Shown piece by piece: positions 50,597 to 61,850 of a stretch of 64,000 nt of DNA (its first letter is position 1; every line of letters begins with the position of its first letter). The stretch is from Heterocephalus glaber. Lineage: Eukaryota; Chordata; Mammalia; Rodentia; Bathyergidae. A program made the position numbers and the translations under genes. The DNA lies in contig NW_004624783.1 in NCBI RefSeq assembly GCF_000247695.1, positions 3,555,422 to 3,619,421 on the forward strand. The letters run 5' to 3'. Below the pieces are notes generated by a model. That model searched no databases. It saw only the letters and a list, made by a program, of their open reading frames with translations, and was not told the DNA's origin.

Positions 50597-50617
50597 TCCT
50601 TTTCTTTTCTTTCTTTC
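50523..50617. repeat. (CTTT)n microsatellite, about 19 or more units
   Basis: A nearly pure tetranucleotide run of about 75-80 bp with imperfect CTTTT/CTTT units after it. It lies in the last CHCHD3 intron, 0.9 kb before the terminal exon, and is polypyrimidine on the transcribed sense. Confidence 0.97.
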
Positions 50618-51522
50618 TGTTAGGCTTATCTCCCTCCTTGCCCTTTGGAACTTGGGCTGATTCCTGCCTCTGAACCTTTGCCTCTGCTTCCCATCTTTAC
50701 ACCCCCCTGTCCTTTCCCCAGGCCTCTGCCTACATTCTGTCTGTGTTGAAAGTTCATGTGCGAAGCCTTCCTGATTGTTCCAGCTACAGAGATGTATCCT
50801 CTGTGTTAGGCAGAACTACCCTCCTTTGAATTGTTATCTTTTTCTGGATGTATCCACAAGAAACTGGGAAAAAAAGGGGAAAGGAAAAGCTACTTTTTTC
50901 TCAGATATGCTTTTGCTCCTTTTGAATTTTTTTACAGGAGCATTTATTAAGAAAGTTAAGTTTTAATTTATAGTTAGCAAATAAATAAAAATTAGCAAAT
51001 TATTACTCTGCATTATTCTTTAATTTCCTGTGATGTGTGTGTTAGTTTCCCATTAACTGAGTGCAGAGAGCCCAGAGGAGCTCAGCCTAGAGCTTGAATG
51101 CCAGTGTGGCTGGAAGGTAAGGGGCAGAGGAAGGCACGAACCTGTGAACTAGAGTCAGCCTTGGGCCTTGCCTACCCTTTTCTGGGGACTTTCAAAACTA
51201 AAGGGATAAAGATCAGTTTTTTCTTCTTAAAGATCTCCGAGAGTAAAGTATATCCCCTGGCCTAGCAGCTATAGAGTTGTAACCTGATAGTTAAGAATTC
51301 TTCCTATCTGCCAGCCTCCATCCATAAGAATAACTACAGTGAAAATAGGGATGGTCTCTGCAATTCAGAAACAGGTTCTTATAGCATATGCCTTGTTTTA
51401 TGTTTTTGCAGTTGATATTTGAAAAGCAATCTAAATCATTCTAAGTAGTTAACTGCCATCTCCCCCTGTCTTGCCACCCCTCTTTCTGGTAATACAACTG
51501 ATGCTTTTTATTTCTCTTGCAG

Positions 51523-51546
51523 AGCATGCTGGAGAAGGGAGGATAA
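51523..51546 (+). CDS. CHCHD3: CHCHD3 (MIC19) last coding exon portion with stop
   Basis: After the acceptor ttatttctcttgcag (AG at 51521-51522), the sequence reads Ser-Met-Leu-Glu-Lys-Gly-Gly-stop. This is the C-terminal tail of mammalian MIC19, residues 221-227 in human numbering. The phase fits the previous exon, which ends on a complete CAG codon at 41984. A plausible branch point, ctgat at 51498-51502, puts its adenosine 22 nt upstream of the exon. Only seven codons are carried here, so the exon could only be found through protein-family knowledge and splice phase. The stop codon is TAA at 51544-51546 and the 3' UTR follows in the same exon. Confidence 0.95.
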   Translation, partial: SMLEKGG

Positions 51547-51775
51547 AATCAACTTTAGAACATGCAAAACATTAATCCAGAAGTGGAACACTTTTTTTCT
51601 GAGTAAGAAGATAATGCACTTAAAAAGAGAAGACCACTAAAGAGAAGCACCAGAGAATGAATTCAACAGAATCATATCATGTTTTGATCAACAACAGTTT
51701 GAGAAGCCAAGGTCTAGATCAGGAATCAGTCATCAAAGGACACTGTTCTGTTCCAGTAAACCCAATTTATGAAAA

Positions 51776-51781
51776 AATAAA
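51776..51781 (+). terminator. CHCHD3: Candidate proximal poly(A) signal, AATAAA
   Basis: A canonical hexamer lies 230 nt after the CHCHD3 stop codon. A T-rich downstream stretch (cacctttttgtactttc) begins about 30 nt later. It could give a short 3' UTR isoform, but it sits in an A-rich run and may be unused. Confidence 0.4.
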
Positions 51782-52221
51782 AGAGAAGGGCAGTGCTCTG
51801 CACCTTTTTGTACTTTCTATTCCACTTCTACTGACCATATGATGTGTCTTTTCACACCAGGCTCCACCTTTTGGTGGCTTCACCTCTAACAAAGCTGGGA
51901 GCAGGTGGGGAGGCTGAGCTAATTGGAGTAGGGAGAGGAAGGAGCAGAAAAACACAGAGCCCCAGGAAAAAGTGCTGTATGGAATTGCCTAGGCTGTGTC
52001 TTACTCATTTCCTCTTTCTTCCTTTTCTTTGACTAAGAGCTATTTCATTTTAACTTATTATGGTGGTCATGCAAGTAAGACAAAAAGGAGAGAAAATGTT
52101 CCTCTTTTACTGGAATGATGTTTATGATTACAAATGAAATAAGACATTTTTATAAATATAAAAGGAACCTTGATTTATGCAGCCTCTAACATGAATATTG
52201 ACAACTTTACTCACTATCAAT

Positions 52222-52227
52222 AATAAA
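52222..52227 (+). terminator. CHCHD3: Candidate distal (main) poly(A) signal, AATAAA
   Basis: A canonical hexamer about 675 nt after the stop codon, with GT-rich sequence 25-45 nt downstream. It is the last good signal before the ID SINE at 52584 and is the best candidate for the main 3' end of CHCHD3. Confidence 0.55.
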
Positions 52228-52584
52228 TATATTTTCTGACAAAGACTGACTTGCATTGTAGCTTGGGGCCCTGAACATTCCTTTGGCTGGGGTAGGTGCG
52301 AAAGGGAATTGAGCTGATTTATGGTGTTAGTAATTTGCATTTGTGCCATATCTTTCCTCTAAAAAGCGCTCCAGTACATGTAGCAGAGCCTGAGACAGGC
52401 AAGTGGCACTTAGAGCGTGCCTCAGGTAGATGGAGTTCAGTAATGCTCACAAATTGCATGAAACTTCCTTTCTGTGGGATGACTTAAGTCATCCTGCCTG
52501 GGGCAAGAAGCAAATTAGATAACCTTGGGTAAGACCTTCTGACCCTGAGATGCTAAAAAAATGTTTTAAAAGTCGACACTTGAG

Positions 52585-52668
52585 GGGCTGGGGATTTAGC
52601 TCAGTGGTTTCGCCACCTGCTGTGCAAGTGCAAGGACCAGAGTTCGATCCCCAGTACAAAAAAAAAAA
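52585..52668 (+). repeat. ID SINE
   Basis: gggctggggatttagctcag, the cgccacctgctgtgcaagtg core, gagttcgatccccagtac and an A13 tail. Flanks aagtcgacacttgag (52570-52584) and aagccaacgcttgag (52669-52683) are a 15-bp target duplication with three mismatches. It lies just past the CHCHD3 3' end. Confidence 0.92.
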
Positions 52669-52904
52669 AAGCCAACGCTTGAGCTTCACTTCTTTCTAAT
52701 TTCATTGAAGCATCCTAACTGTAACTTTCCCTTTTTTTGCAAGGACTGAGATTCAACCTTGGATTTGAGTGAGGTGGAAGCTAAATGGGAATGAGAGTTC
52801 TTCCAAGAAATAGAAGAAAATCCCAGTGCTCTATAGTGTCATCTAAATATCTTTTGTTGTGCAGAATTTTTATTTCATTTTTTATTTTGTTACAGAGAGA
52901 TTTT

Positions 52905-53040
52905 AGCAAAATGATTAAGAGTAACACACTCTGGAATAAAGTACGTCTGTGTTCAGACCCAGTCCTGCTGTGGGACCTACCAAGTCACCTTCCCTACTAC
53001 ACCTGTATTTCTTAAGGAACTAATAAAAGAACTTAGGCTT
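52905..53040 (+). repeat. MIR SINE
   Basis: aaaatgattaagagtaacac, a ggaataaagtacgtctgtg segment, gttcagacccagtcctgctg and ccaagtcaccttcccta follow the sense MIR order. Confidence 0.7.
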
Positions 53041-53317
53041 ATGGCGCAGATTCAAAATGTGTAGCATACTTGGTCAGACTCAGGAAGTGTCATGGAACTG
53101 ACTTAAGAGTCAGGACAAACGTGATGAGACAGTTTCACTCAACCCATGTAAATGGAGCTGGCCTCTTGAGTTTGAGTCCCTGGATTGGCTCCATCTGAAT
53201 GACATCTTCATGAACACATAGCAGCACACCTGTGGCTTGATGGTGATTCTGAGTGACATGGCAGACCCTCCTTCCATAATTACTGAGCTGCTCTGAAATT
53301 AGTATTTAATGAAGTGT

Positions 53318-53343
53318 TTTGTTGTTGTTGTTGTTGTTGTTGT
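53318..53343. repeat. (GTT)n microsatellite
   Basis: About eight GTT units in intergenic sequence. Confidence 0.95.
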
Positions 53344-54689
53344 CTCAGTTTTATTAGGTTTTCTTTTGTGGGTTTTTTTCTTAATGGTGCAAAATATGCA
53401 GAGTTCATTTAAGTGTGAATGAAAAAATCATTGATAACTCAAGCAGCACAATTTGGCACTGTCAGGATGGCATCCAGGTAAGCTGCCTGAGAGAAATAAT
53501 AGGTACACAAAAACAAATGTTTACACGGTGACTTGTTATAGTGTTTGCAAATCTGCTAACTCACAAATTCCCTCCTATACTGTTTTGTTTTGTAGTTTAG
53601 AGCCAAGAACTTGGCATATCCCAGGCTGCCAGTCTTGTCGCTGGCAGAGAAATGCAGTGCTACAGAATCAGAAATTTAAAGGTGATTAAATCCATAGGAT
53701 TGGGTTGGTATGTCAGGTCATCTCTCTTGCAGCTATTAATTTATCATTTGGATACACACAATGAGTGCAAGGGGGAAAAACAGCACTTTGGGGGAAATCA
53801 AAGGATGAGATGATCCATTTTTCTGTGCCTTTGCAAACCAGCCTATTGATGGCCTCACCATCCTGTCCGGTCAACAGCTTGGAAAGAGTGTTGTAATTAT
53901 GAAGTTCATGGAGTGATAGGTTCCAATCAATTTCTCCATGAAGTAAAACACACCTTGAACCACAGTAGTTTAGCTCAGGAAGCCAAGAAGAATAAAGAAT
54001 CTTGAAAGCTGGTCAGACATTATCATACTCAACAATACCTGAAAACTTGTCATCGTGGAATTGTTTAAAGAATTATTGAGTAATCCTCATTAATTAATCC
54101 ACCAATACTTGTGGCCTGTTGGGCAACCAACAAGATTCCTTCCCACAGTTTTAAGCAACACTGGTTTAGAACTGAATAGCAGCCACATGTCCTCAACTTC
54201 CCTGGCTCAACAGTTGAAAACGTGTGACTCTGCTTGATATTGTCCAGCCCACAGCATTAGTCACCTTTGCCAAAAAGTTATATTTCCATGAGCCACAAGA
54301 ACTGATTTTGAAGATTTAAAACTACAAAGTTTCTCCTATTTGGAGGAATGAGTTCAAGACCTATTGTGCAATTATGTTTGATAGCAATATATTATATTCT
54401 TGAAAATTAATAAAAAGCAGTTGAAAATTGAAAGGGCAGCAGGAATATAGTGTGAGTCAAGCCGAGTGAACTGGAACATTGACACCTGTTTTGAGTTAAT
54501 ATTCCTATGAATGGCTGATATTTGGGATGAACGAGTTAATACTTATTCATATGCCCTCGCTGCTCCCTTCCTTTCTTCCTCCCACAAGTTTTCTTCTATA
54601 GCTGCTTCTTTTGTGTTCCTGCCATCTTTCTCCCCTTCTCCAGGCTCTTCTGCATGTTTAAACTTTTCTTACCACTCTCCCCTTCAGGC

Positions 54690-54835
54690 CTCCTGAGAGG
54701 TAGGTAGTGTAGGAGTTCAAAAGTACTTATCCTGGTGGCCCAGTCCTTGGCTCTTAACTCTGGTACCGCTGCTGCACTTTGAGGCAAGACACTTCCCCTT
54801 AGGATTCTCACAGTAAGAGGCTTGCTCTGGTCCTT
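54690..54835 (+). repeat. Probable MIR fragment
   Basis: gtaggagttcaaaagtac, gctcttaactctggtacc and tgaggcaagacacttcccc follow the sense MIR order in a strongly diverged form. Confidence 0.45.
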
Positions 54836-56064
54836 TTCATTAAAATGTGATATTTGATACTTCTTTCTGCTCCAGCCTCCTAACCCTTTAGTATGTATTT
54901 AGTAAATTAGTAATTGTGTTTGAAGTTCTTAATGTATAAATCAGGTGAATGGAACTTTTAATTCTCTGAAAAGAAAAACTATTTGTATTTAATTATTTTG
55001 TATTTTTCCCTGTGCCTTTTATTGTACTTTTCCTATAATTTTTTAAAATCTTGATCAGATTTAAAAACAGCCCATTATTGCCCTGAGGGATTTACTCAGT
55101 GGCCAGGCAGTCTCTGGTCTGACATACAGCCAGTTTGTGCAGTTGAGATCCATAGTCTGAACCTCTCCAGCAACAGATGACCATAGCACCAAAGCTCCAT
55201 TACCTATACCAGCCAGCAAAAAAATACACATATGCTAACAAGTTCACAATTTATTTTAAAACATTTTATTATTGACATTTGGTTTTTGCCTCTTCTGGGC
55301 CCTTGAAAGAATACAAAATGTATGGGTTTGAGGTTTTACTGTCCTTGCCCTGACCCCTTGTTTTGGAGGTGCAGGCATGACATAGAAGTGCAGGATGAGG
55401 TGAGGGACCCTCGTAACATCCTTACAGTGCAGCACTAACACTTGGTCAAGGCTGTTGGTGTAGTGTTTGGGATATTCCATTTGAATCCATGATCATAGGA
55501 AAATCATTTAATGATCCCAATTTAGATGAGCCAGACTTTTATCCATCTGACCAACACCCCCAGATGGGCCATGGCCCAGGGAGAAGGGAGTAGTAGTGAC
55601 TTTCAGGCTGGGTGAGATGGAACTTTGAAGACCTCCCTTATTCAGCAAAGAGGTGCCGTCAGATGCTCTCGCTGGGAGAGCCCAGCTCAGGCTGCTCCTC
55701 AGCTCTCCACTGTCAGTCTCAGTACATTGAACTGAAAACACCAAAGATAAAGTAGGTATGTTCCCTCTGGCTCAGAGTGCCAGACGTCCCACTCATCATA
55801 CATGGTTCCCCTTGCTAGGAATTGTGGCCAAAACATCAGGAACTTTCAATTCCATTACTTTACAGAGTCCCAGCTTGCTTCATCCTGAATTTGGGAGAAA
55901 AATTATTAAGTACCTAATTCTGTTTTCCTCCTAGCTGATGTTTGAGTGAACATGAAGGAAACCTGTGACTTCATTGTACTATCTGTTCTGTGGTGTGTCC
56001 AGCCTTCAAGAGCCCTTCAAGAGCGTGGAATTTAGAGGAGGAAGCAAAATTCCAAGTCAAAGAT

Positions 56065-56620
56065 TGTTGTAGTCAGGGCTTGGAAGGGAATAGATTTAAT
56101 ACAGGACACATAATTTATAGGATTATTTTATAATATTCACCCAAAGAGTCAAATGCAGAGGAGTTCAAGAGATCTGTCCATGTGCTAGAGACCTGAAGAA
56201 TCCAGCCAAAGGCCTGGATCCCATGGCAGTGTCCTGCACAAGTCCAACTGCAGGCCTAGAGCCCACAGCAGTGTCTCATGCAAGTCCATATCAGAATCTG
56301 CACCAGAAAGGCCCAAAGCCCGGTGGTGAAAGCTAGAAAGTCTGCACCAGTGGGGTGAAGAATCTGCCACCAGGCTGAGGGATCTGCACTGGAGCCAGGA
56401 AGTGACACTCAAGGTGAACACCAGAGCTCCCCTGAAGACAACAGCAGCACCAGGATTTGAGTTCCTTTGACGATGAGAACAGCAGAGTACACATCAGGAA
56501 AACCAGCTGTGGCGAAAGCTTCTCCAGGAAAATCAACAGCATACCATCTTTCCCTCCAGTTTTCCTTTTATGCCGTTGGCAACAATTCTCAGGGGGGCCT
56601 CCCATGCCCAGAACCACACT
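56065..56620 (-). repeat. Unassigned LTR-like or old repeat segment
   Basis: The reverse complement contains a polyadenylation-like gtattaaatctattccc near its end and would terminate in ...ctacaaca at 56065, as an LTR might. I cannot name a family. It contains an internal 42-bp tandem pair (56212-56294). Confidence 0.3.
56212..56294. repeat. Two imperfect 42-bp tandem units
   Basis: Unit 1 (56212-56253) and unit 2 (56254-56294) both run gcct-g-a-ccca, gcagtgtc, then gcaagtcca or acaagtcca and end in cag. They differ at about a quarter of positions. Confidence 0.75.
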
Positions 56621-57862
56621 GACTCAGTTCAGCTGGATGGTCCAAATTGACCACTGGTTAATCCATTACAAAAATGTCTTCCATTTTCCTACCCTTCCAG
56701 GTATATCAATGGTCTTCTCTAGGCTACAGCAATAGACCCTTGTATCTTGGAGGGCAACCCAGTGTTAAATCCACTTTGGATTCCAAAAATCTGGTCACCA
56801 AATTATGCTTTTCAGTTAAGGAAGTTGGAAATTGAAACTGGCTTAGTCTCTGAAACTCCCTCAAACCAAGTTTGGGGTTTGAATGGAAATGGAAAATAGC
56901 TTAATGACATGCTTCATACCTCTCGCAGTGAGTTTGTGAAGTGTACAGTGGCCTTACCTAATCAGACAAGCCCAAAAGCTTGGCTTCCCTCACCACTCTG
57001 CCCACCTTCCAGACAATCTCCACCTCTCCTGGGGGGATCTACTGGCCTGTGGTCATTTTCACTTCTCTCAGGGGAGGGTGCTTTGAATAGAACCCTGCCT
57101 TTAAAGTAAACTACATTTTCATAATGACTTTTACATACAAATGTGGAAGCCAGAGGTCAGATTGCAGGGGACCACTCCACTCCAGCTGTGCCTTTGCAGG
57201 CAGCCAGCTACTTGGGCCCTGAATGGTCCACATTTGGGGAATCTGCACAGTCCCCTTTCCTTTCAAGTCTGCCCATTGGCCAAAGCTGCTACTGGCCCTT
57301 GTCATTGCCCATAGCATGAGTTTAAAGCCATGCTGTCTGTATAAAACTGAGGTTGAGGGCCAACTGCCTATTCTCTGCTGTGTGTAGATTTGAGGACTGA
57401 AGCCATATTCTTTATTTCATTGCCATAGGCCAAGCTCCTCAGCATCAAGGCAGGCAAGCAAAGCCAGCCTGCAGATTTTCACTTGGCTTTGCATCTCCCT
57501 GGAGTAACATGCACCCCATTCTCAGAGGCAGGACCACAAAGTAATGAGAGACACTATGAATGTAGACTTGCAGTGGCATTGCCATTTTAAGGCAGGCTGC
57601 AGAACAAGAGAATGAACAGAATGTCAGCAAATCTACTGTTAGGGTTATTTTGAGTTAACTCTGTGTTCTTAAAATGCCCTCGCAGTAGCCACACTAAACA
57701 CAAACCCCAAATAAAAGAGCACCTACTCTTCATGCTTAGGTGCTTAACATGGGAACTTGAAAGTACCAATGACAGACCCAGCATGTGAAGTGGAAAAGAA
57801 GCTACTGTGGAAAAGCAGAAGAGGGCTTAAGGGTCTCCATTAGGACCATGATGCTTCAGGAA

Positions 57863-58216
57863 TGTCTTGGTCACATTCTCATTGCTGGGACATAATATCT
57901 CATAGCCACAAGTTGAAGAGAGGTTTGTTTTGCCTCACATTTTCAACCCATAGTTACCAGCTCTAAGGCAAGATGGCATGGCATAGTAAAGGAAAACCTG
58001 CTCACATCATGGTGGCCAGGAGAATGTAGAGTGAAGAGAGGATCCAGGGAAGTATGACCCTCCCAGGTCATACACCCAGTGACCTATGTCTTCTGACCAG
58101 GCCCAGTTTCCTCAAAGCACATTTAGCTATAGCACCCCTGATGCAATCACCCTTCAAAAGCTCTGCTTTTAAGTGCATAGGGCTTTGGGGGGTCCATTCA
58201 GATATAAATTGATATT
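57863..58216 (-). repeat. MaLR 3' LTR
   Basis: The left LTR of the antisense element, hence its 3' LTR. It is about 26 bp shorter than its partner because of small deletions. Its right limit is placed by alignment to the partner LTR end (gataaaaaccataaca). Confidence 0.75.
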
Positions 58217-59617
58217 CCACTCCTCACCTCCAAAAGACTCCTGCACATTTCCTTATGCAAAATGCTTCTAGTCCATCTCTAAGAGTTGCAAAAGACCTAA
58301 CTTCCAGCACTGCTGAAAAGTCCAAGTCCAAAGTCTCCTTTGAGATTCAAAGCAAACTCTTAGCAGTAAGCCTATAAAAAGAAAAAAGAAAATTAAATAC
58401 TGCTGATATACAGTGGCAGATAGTAAACATTCCCATTCCAAAAGGGAAAAATAGAGGGATGGAAAGGAATGGGACTAAAGCAAAACAAATCCAGTAGGGC
58501 AAACACTGGATCCTGTAGCTCTATGTCGAGCACCAGGGCAAGTTATGGTGAGGTATGGACTCCAAATGACTTGGGCAGCCCCACCCCTATGGCACCACCT
58601 GCCTCAGCTCTCATGGTTTTCCTCTTGTCTTGCAATTTTCCTCAGCAGATATTCCACGTTCCTGGACTTCTCCACTGTTCTTTTGGCTACACTCCACAGC
58701 ATCACACATTGCTTTCTCAGAGATACACTGCCTGGCATTCCAGGCCTTCTGAAATCTGAGTGGAAGTCTCCTTCATCCCACAGCTCTTGCATTCTGCATC
58801 CCTGAAAAACCAGCACCATGTGGAGGATGTCACATCTGCCTCTGGCTTGAGCAGTAACCAGGCCCCTTGTATCATTGCTGCAGAGGCCTCCTAGTTCCTG
58901 GATGGATGAGATCCAGGAAACTCCTTGATGGCTTTGAATGAGCTGGGTTTCCTTCAGGCTCCCTTCTCAGAGCAAAGTCTTTCACTTTTGCAGGCCATAT
59001 GTAGGGTCTTGCTGTTTCCCAGATGCTGTCAAGATAGCTTCCTATTGTCTTGATGTAAAGCAGTTGGATTCTTCTTAATGCTTATTTTCAGCAACAAGCT
59101 CTCCCTGGTCAAAACTTTGCAGGCCCTTTCTTTCTGGCAAAATTGAAAAGCTTTCCAAATGAGCTTTTTGGTCCTGGTTTTCAGCATAATCCTGGCTAAC
59201 AGCAGCAAGCAGTATACATGCAATAGCTTGAACATTGGGCTGCCTTGATATTTCCTCTGCCAGATTAATTGGTCTGTCAAACTTATCTCAGTTTCTTACA
59301 AAGTCTCAGGACGTGAGCAAAATGTAGACAGATTTTCTGCCAGAGCCTAGCACGTGTGGTCTGGAGTCCAGCTGCCAATGGAGTACTGTTCACAACTGAT
59401 ACCTGAGGCTGGTCTTTGCCATCTGCCTTATTAGCATTCTAGTCTGCTGAGTTCCAACCAGAATCTCTTATCAAGCACAACTTATAGCACTCTAGAACAG
59501 CTTCCCCAGGTGGCATCTTTAAAACTCTCCAAACTCCTCCTTCAAATCAGTTCCAAAGGCTCTGAAACCACATAGTCAGATAGTCACATCAACAGACCCA
59601 CTCCTGATTCCAAAATC

Positions 59618-59997
59618 TGTCTTAAATCTTTTCTTATTGCTGGGACATAATACCTAACACCCAAAACTTAAAGGAGAGATTTATTTTGGCTCACATGTTT
59701 TACAGGTTTAAGCCCATAGTTGGCTGGCTTCAAGGCAGGACAGCATGGCAGGGGGGCATAGCAAAGGAAAACCTGCTCATATTATGACAACTAGGAAGCA
59801 GAGAGTGAAAGGAAGAGTCAAGGAGGGAGAAATGCCTTTAAAGATTACACCCACAATGACCTGCCTATTCTAACCAAACCCTACCTCCTAATATCACATT
59901 TAGCTATAGTGCCCCCAAGATTCAGTCACCACCTCTAAAAGCCCTGCCTTTGAGTACACAAGGCTTTAGGGGGAACATCCAGATAAAAACCATAACA
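59618..59997 (-). repeat. MaLR 5' LTR
   Basis: The right LTR of the antisense element, hence its 5' LTR. On the + strand it runs from tgtcttaaatcttttc to aaaaaccataaca and is the better preserved copy. Confidence 0.75.
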
Positions 59998-60189
59998 AGG
60001 AGCATAGAAGTTGCCTAGAGTTTTCCTAAACACTCTCCACATCCCATATGGGAAAGTTTGCTTATTGCTTGAGGTTTCAGCTCCTTCTACTTACCTCTCC
60101 ATGCCTTTCTTCACTTGGAACTGGGAGAAATGGTTTCCAACCACTGATATTTCCAAAATCATTCCTAACTTAATTTATCAAATCACCAT

Positions 60190-61100
60190 AGCTTCTTTAC
60201 ACCAGGCACTGTTCCAGGCATTAGGGATACAGATGAACAAAGACAACATGGTCCTTACTCCACAGATGTATTCTAGGGGGCAAGAACCATAAACATAAGG
60301 TCAAATAGTGATGAATACTCTGCAAAATATTAAAAGGCAAAGGAACAGAATTCAGGGAAGGAGAATAGGCACTCAGGGAGTGCTATTTTTGATTGGGTGG
60401 TAAAGACAGCCACCTGTAACAAGGAGACCTCTGAGAAGGTTCCTGAATATGATGATAGAACCATCCATGTGAAGATCTGGAAGAAGTCCATTCCAGACTA
60501 GGGGAATGGTAAGCATAAAGGTCCTGAGGCAGGAGCAAGTTTGATGTGTTAGGGGAACAGTAAGAAGGTCAGCATGGCTCAAATGGAATGAAAAAGACAA
60601 AGTGTTGGGAGATAAGATCAGAGGTACACAGGAGATAGAACAGGGAGGACTATTTTGTCCATGATAAATTTTGGGGTTTTAGTCTGAGTGTGATTACAAA
60701 CTTATTGGAGGGTTTTTGTGCTGAGCCACTCATTACTCTAAGTTATGATTATAAAAGCAAACTTCTGGCTGCTCTGTTAAAAGTGTAGCCACAGTATGAG
60801 TGAAGTGGAAGCAGAGAGATTATTAGAATGCCATTGCATTAATGATCCAAGCAAGAAGTGGGGACTTGGACTGCAGTGATAACAGTGGAGAAAATGAGAA
60901 GTCAGATTTCAGAGATCTATAGACAAAAATAGACCTGACAACACTGACTGTTGTATTAGATAGGAGTATTAGGGAAAGAGAAGAGTCAAATGAATGAACA
61001 AACCCCCCAAATTGCCTGAGCAACTAGTAAAATGGTGCTATTTATTGTGATAGAGTCATGTAATGCCAGCAGGATGTGGGGGTGGTGTGGGCAGGAAACA
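60190..61100 (-). repeat. L2 LINE, antisense, long fragment
   Basis: It starts with caccaggcactgttccaggc, then attagggatacagatgaac, the reverse complement of the L2 3' end, and continues through gtcctgaggcaggagcaag. The - strand ORF at 60823-61023 (SFDSSLSLILLS, then VYRSLKSDFSFSPLL) resembles the C-terminal L2 reverse-transcriptase region. It is broken by many indels. Confidence 0.75.
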
Positions 61101-61850
61101 ATGTCCTGTGTTGAAGTTAAGCATATGAATTACAATTCCAAATAGGGCTGAGAGGCCATTAGATAAATGTTGGGCTGGAGGGAAGATTTGAGTGCCCAAT
61201 TTCAAGGTGGATGTGGAAGGGGGTGAATGTGGAAAGGAGAAAGGCAGCTTTTGGGTTCTCCAACATCAACAGGCTGGAGAAGAGGGAGAGGAGCAAGCTA
61301 AGGGCAACGAGACCAAATGCCCATGAAAGTGGGCAACAAATTGAGGCCATTTGGAGATCAAGGGAAAAGTGTTTCAAGAAATGGAATGACCAACTGTTTT
61401 AAATGCTGCTTTGGATTGAATAAGGCGAGGACAGATTTAGGTAGGGACTTCAACAACATGAAGGTCACTTGACCAGTTGGTGACAAGTTACAATGAAAGG
61501 CTGTTCTGAATGGGAAGAGGAGAGAATTGGGAAGAGGAGTGAGGAAGAAGTTTTACTAGAAACAGGAGAGAGGGAAGTAGGTGGAGGAGAAGTGGTCCTC
61601 TAGGAGGTTTGTTTCATTTTAAGGTTGAAGATACAGCCATTTTGGATGGGAATAACCAGAAAAATAGGGTAAATTCAGTGGAAAATCCATAAGCAGGCCA
61701 AGAGGCCAGTGTTCAGCCTTAGATAGCATAGGAATGGTTCGTCCACTGTGGCAGAAGGTCCGGTTTCTGCATACAGATACAGACAGCTGGAGGATTTGGT
61801 TATGAGAGGATGAGGTCATTCTTTTCTGATGGCTTCTACTTTCTGATTAG
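61101..61850 (-). repeat. Probable continuation of antisense L2
   Basis: Purine-rich sequence in the same style (ggctgagaggccattag, agaagagggagaggagc, gaccagttggtgacaag) follows directly. The right limit is uncertain. Confidence 0.4.

Larger units (their letters stand above)
41985..51522 (+). other. CHCHD3: CHCHD3 last intron (9,538 bp)
   Basis: It begins with the donor gtgggt and ends with tttctcttgcag, separating the CX9C exon from the seven-codon terminal exon. It is repeat-poor compared with the rest of the window. I support only two MIRs (43432-43577 and 43862-44028), poly-T at about 44058-44074 and a (CTTT)n tract at 50523-50617. No other coding exon is visible. Confidence 0.9.
51547..52247 (+). 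other. CHCHD3: CHCHD3 3' untranslated region (inferred extent)
   Basis: This stretch follows the TAA stop and contains no recognisable repeat, which suits a retained exon. Its end is inferred: an AATAAA at 52222-52227 is followed by a GT-rich stretch (ttgcattgtagcttgggg, about 52251-52268), giving a 3' UTR of roughly 700 nt. An ORF of 61 codons at 51657-51842 lies inside it and has no recognisable homology. The exact cleavage site cannot be read from sequence alone. Confidence 0.7.
57863..59997 (-). mobile_element. MaLR (ERVL-MaLR) element, LTR-internal-LTR, antisense
   Basis: Two related LTRs lie in the same orientation: 57863-58216 and 59618-59997. Both start tgtctt, share ttattgctgggacataata or its close variant, catggca, agcaaaggaaaacctgctca (left copy agtaaaggaaaacctgctca) and cacatttagctatag. 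The 1.4-kb internal part (58217-59617) resembles decayed MaLR internal sequence (tcttgcattctgcatccctg, gtggaggatgtcacatctgcc region). Flanking 5-mers aggaa (57858-57862) and aggag (59998-60002) agree at four of five bases, fitting one integration. MaLR elements carry no envelope gene; no intact frame is present here. Confidence 0.8.
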
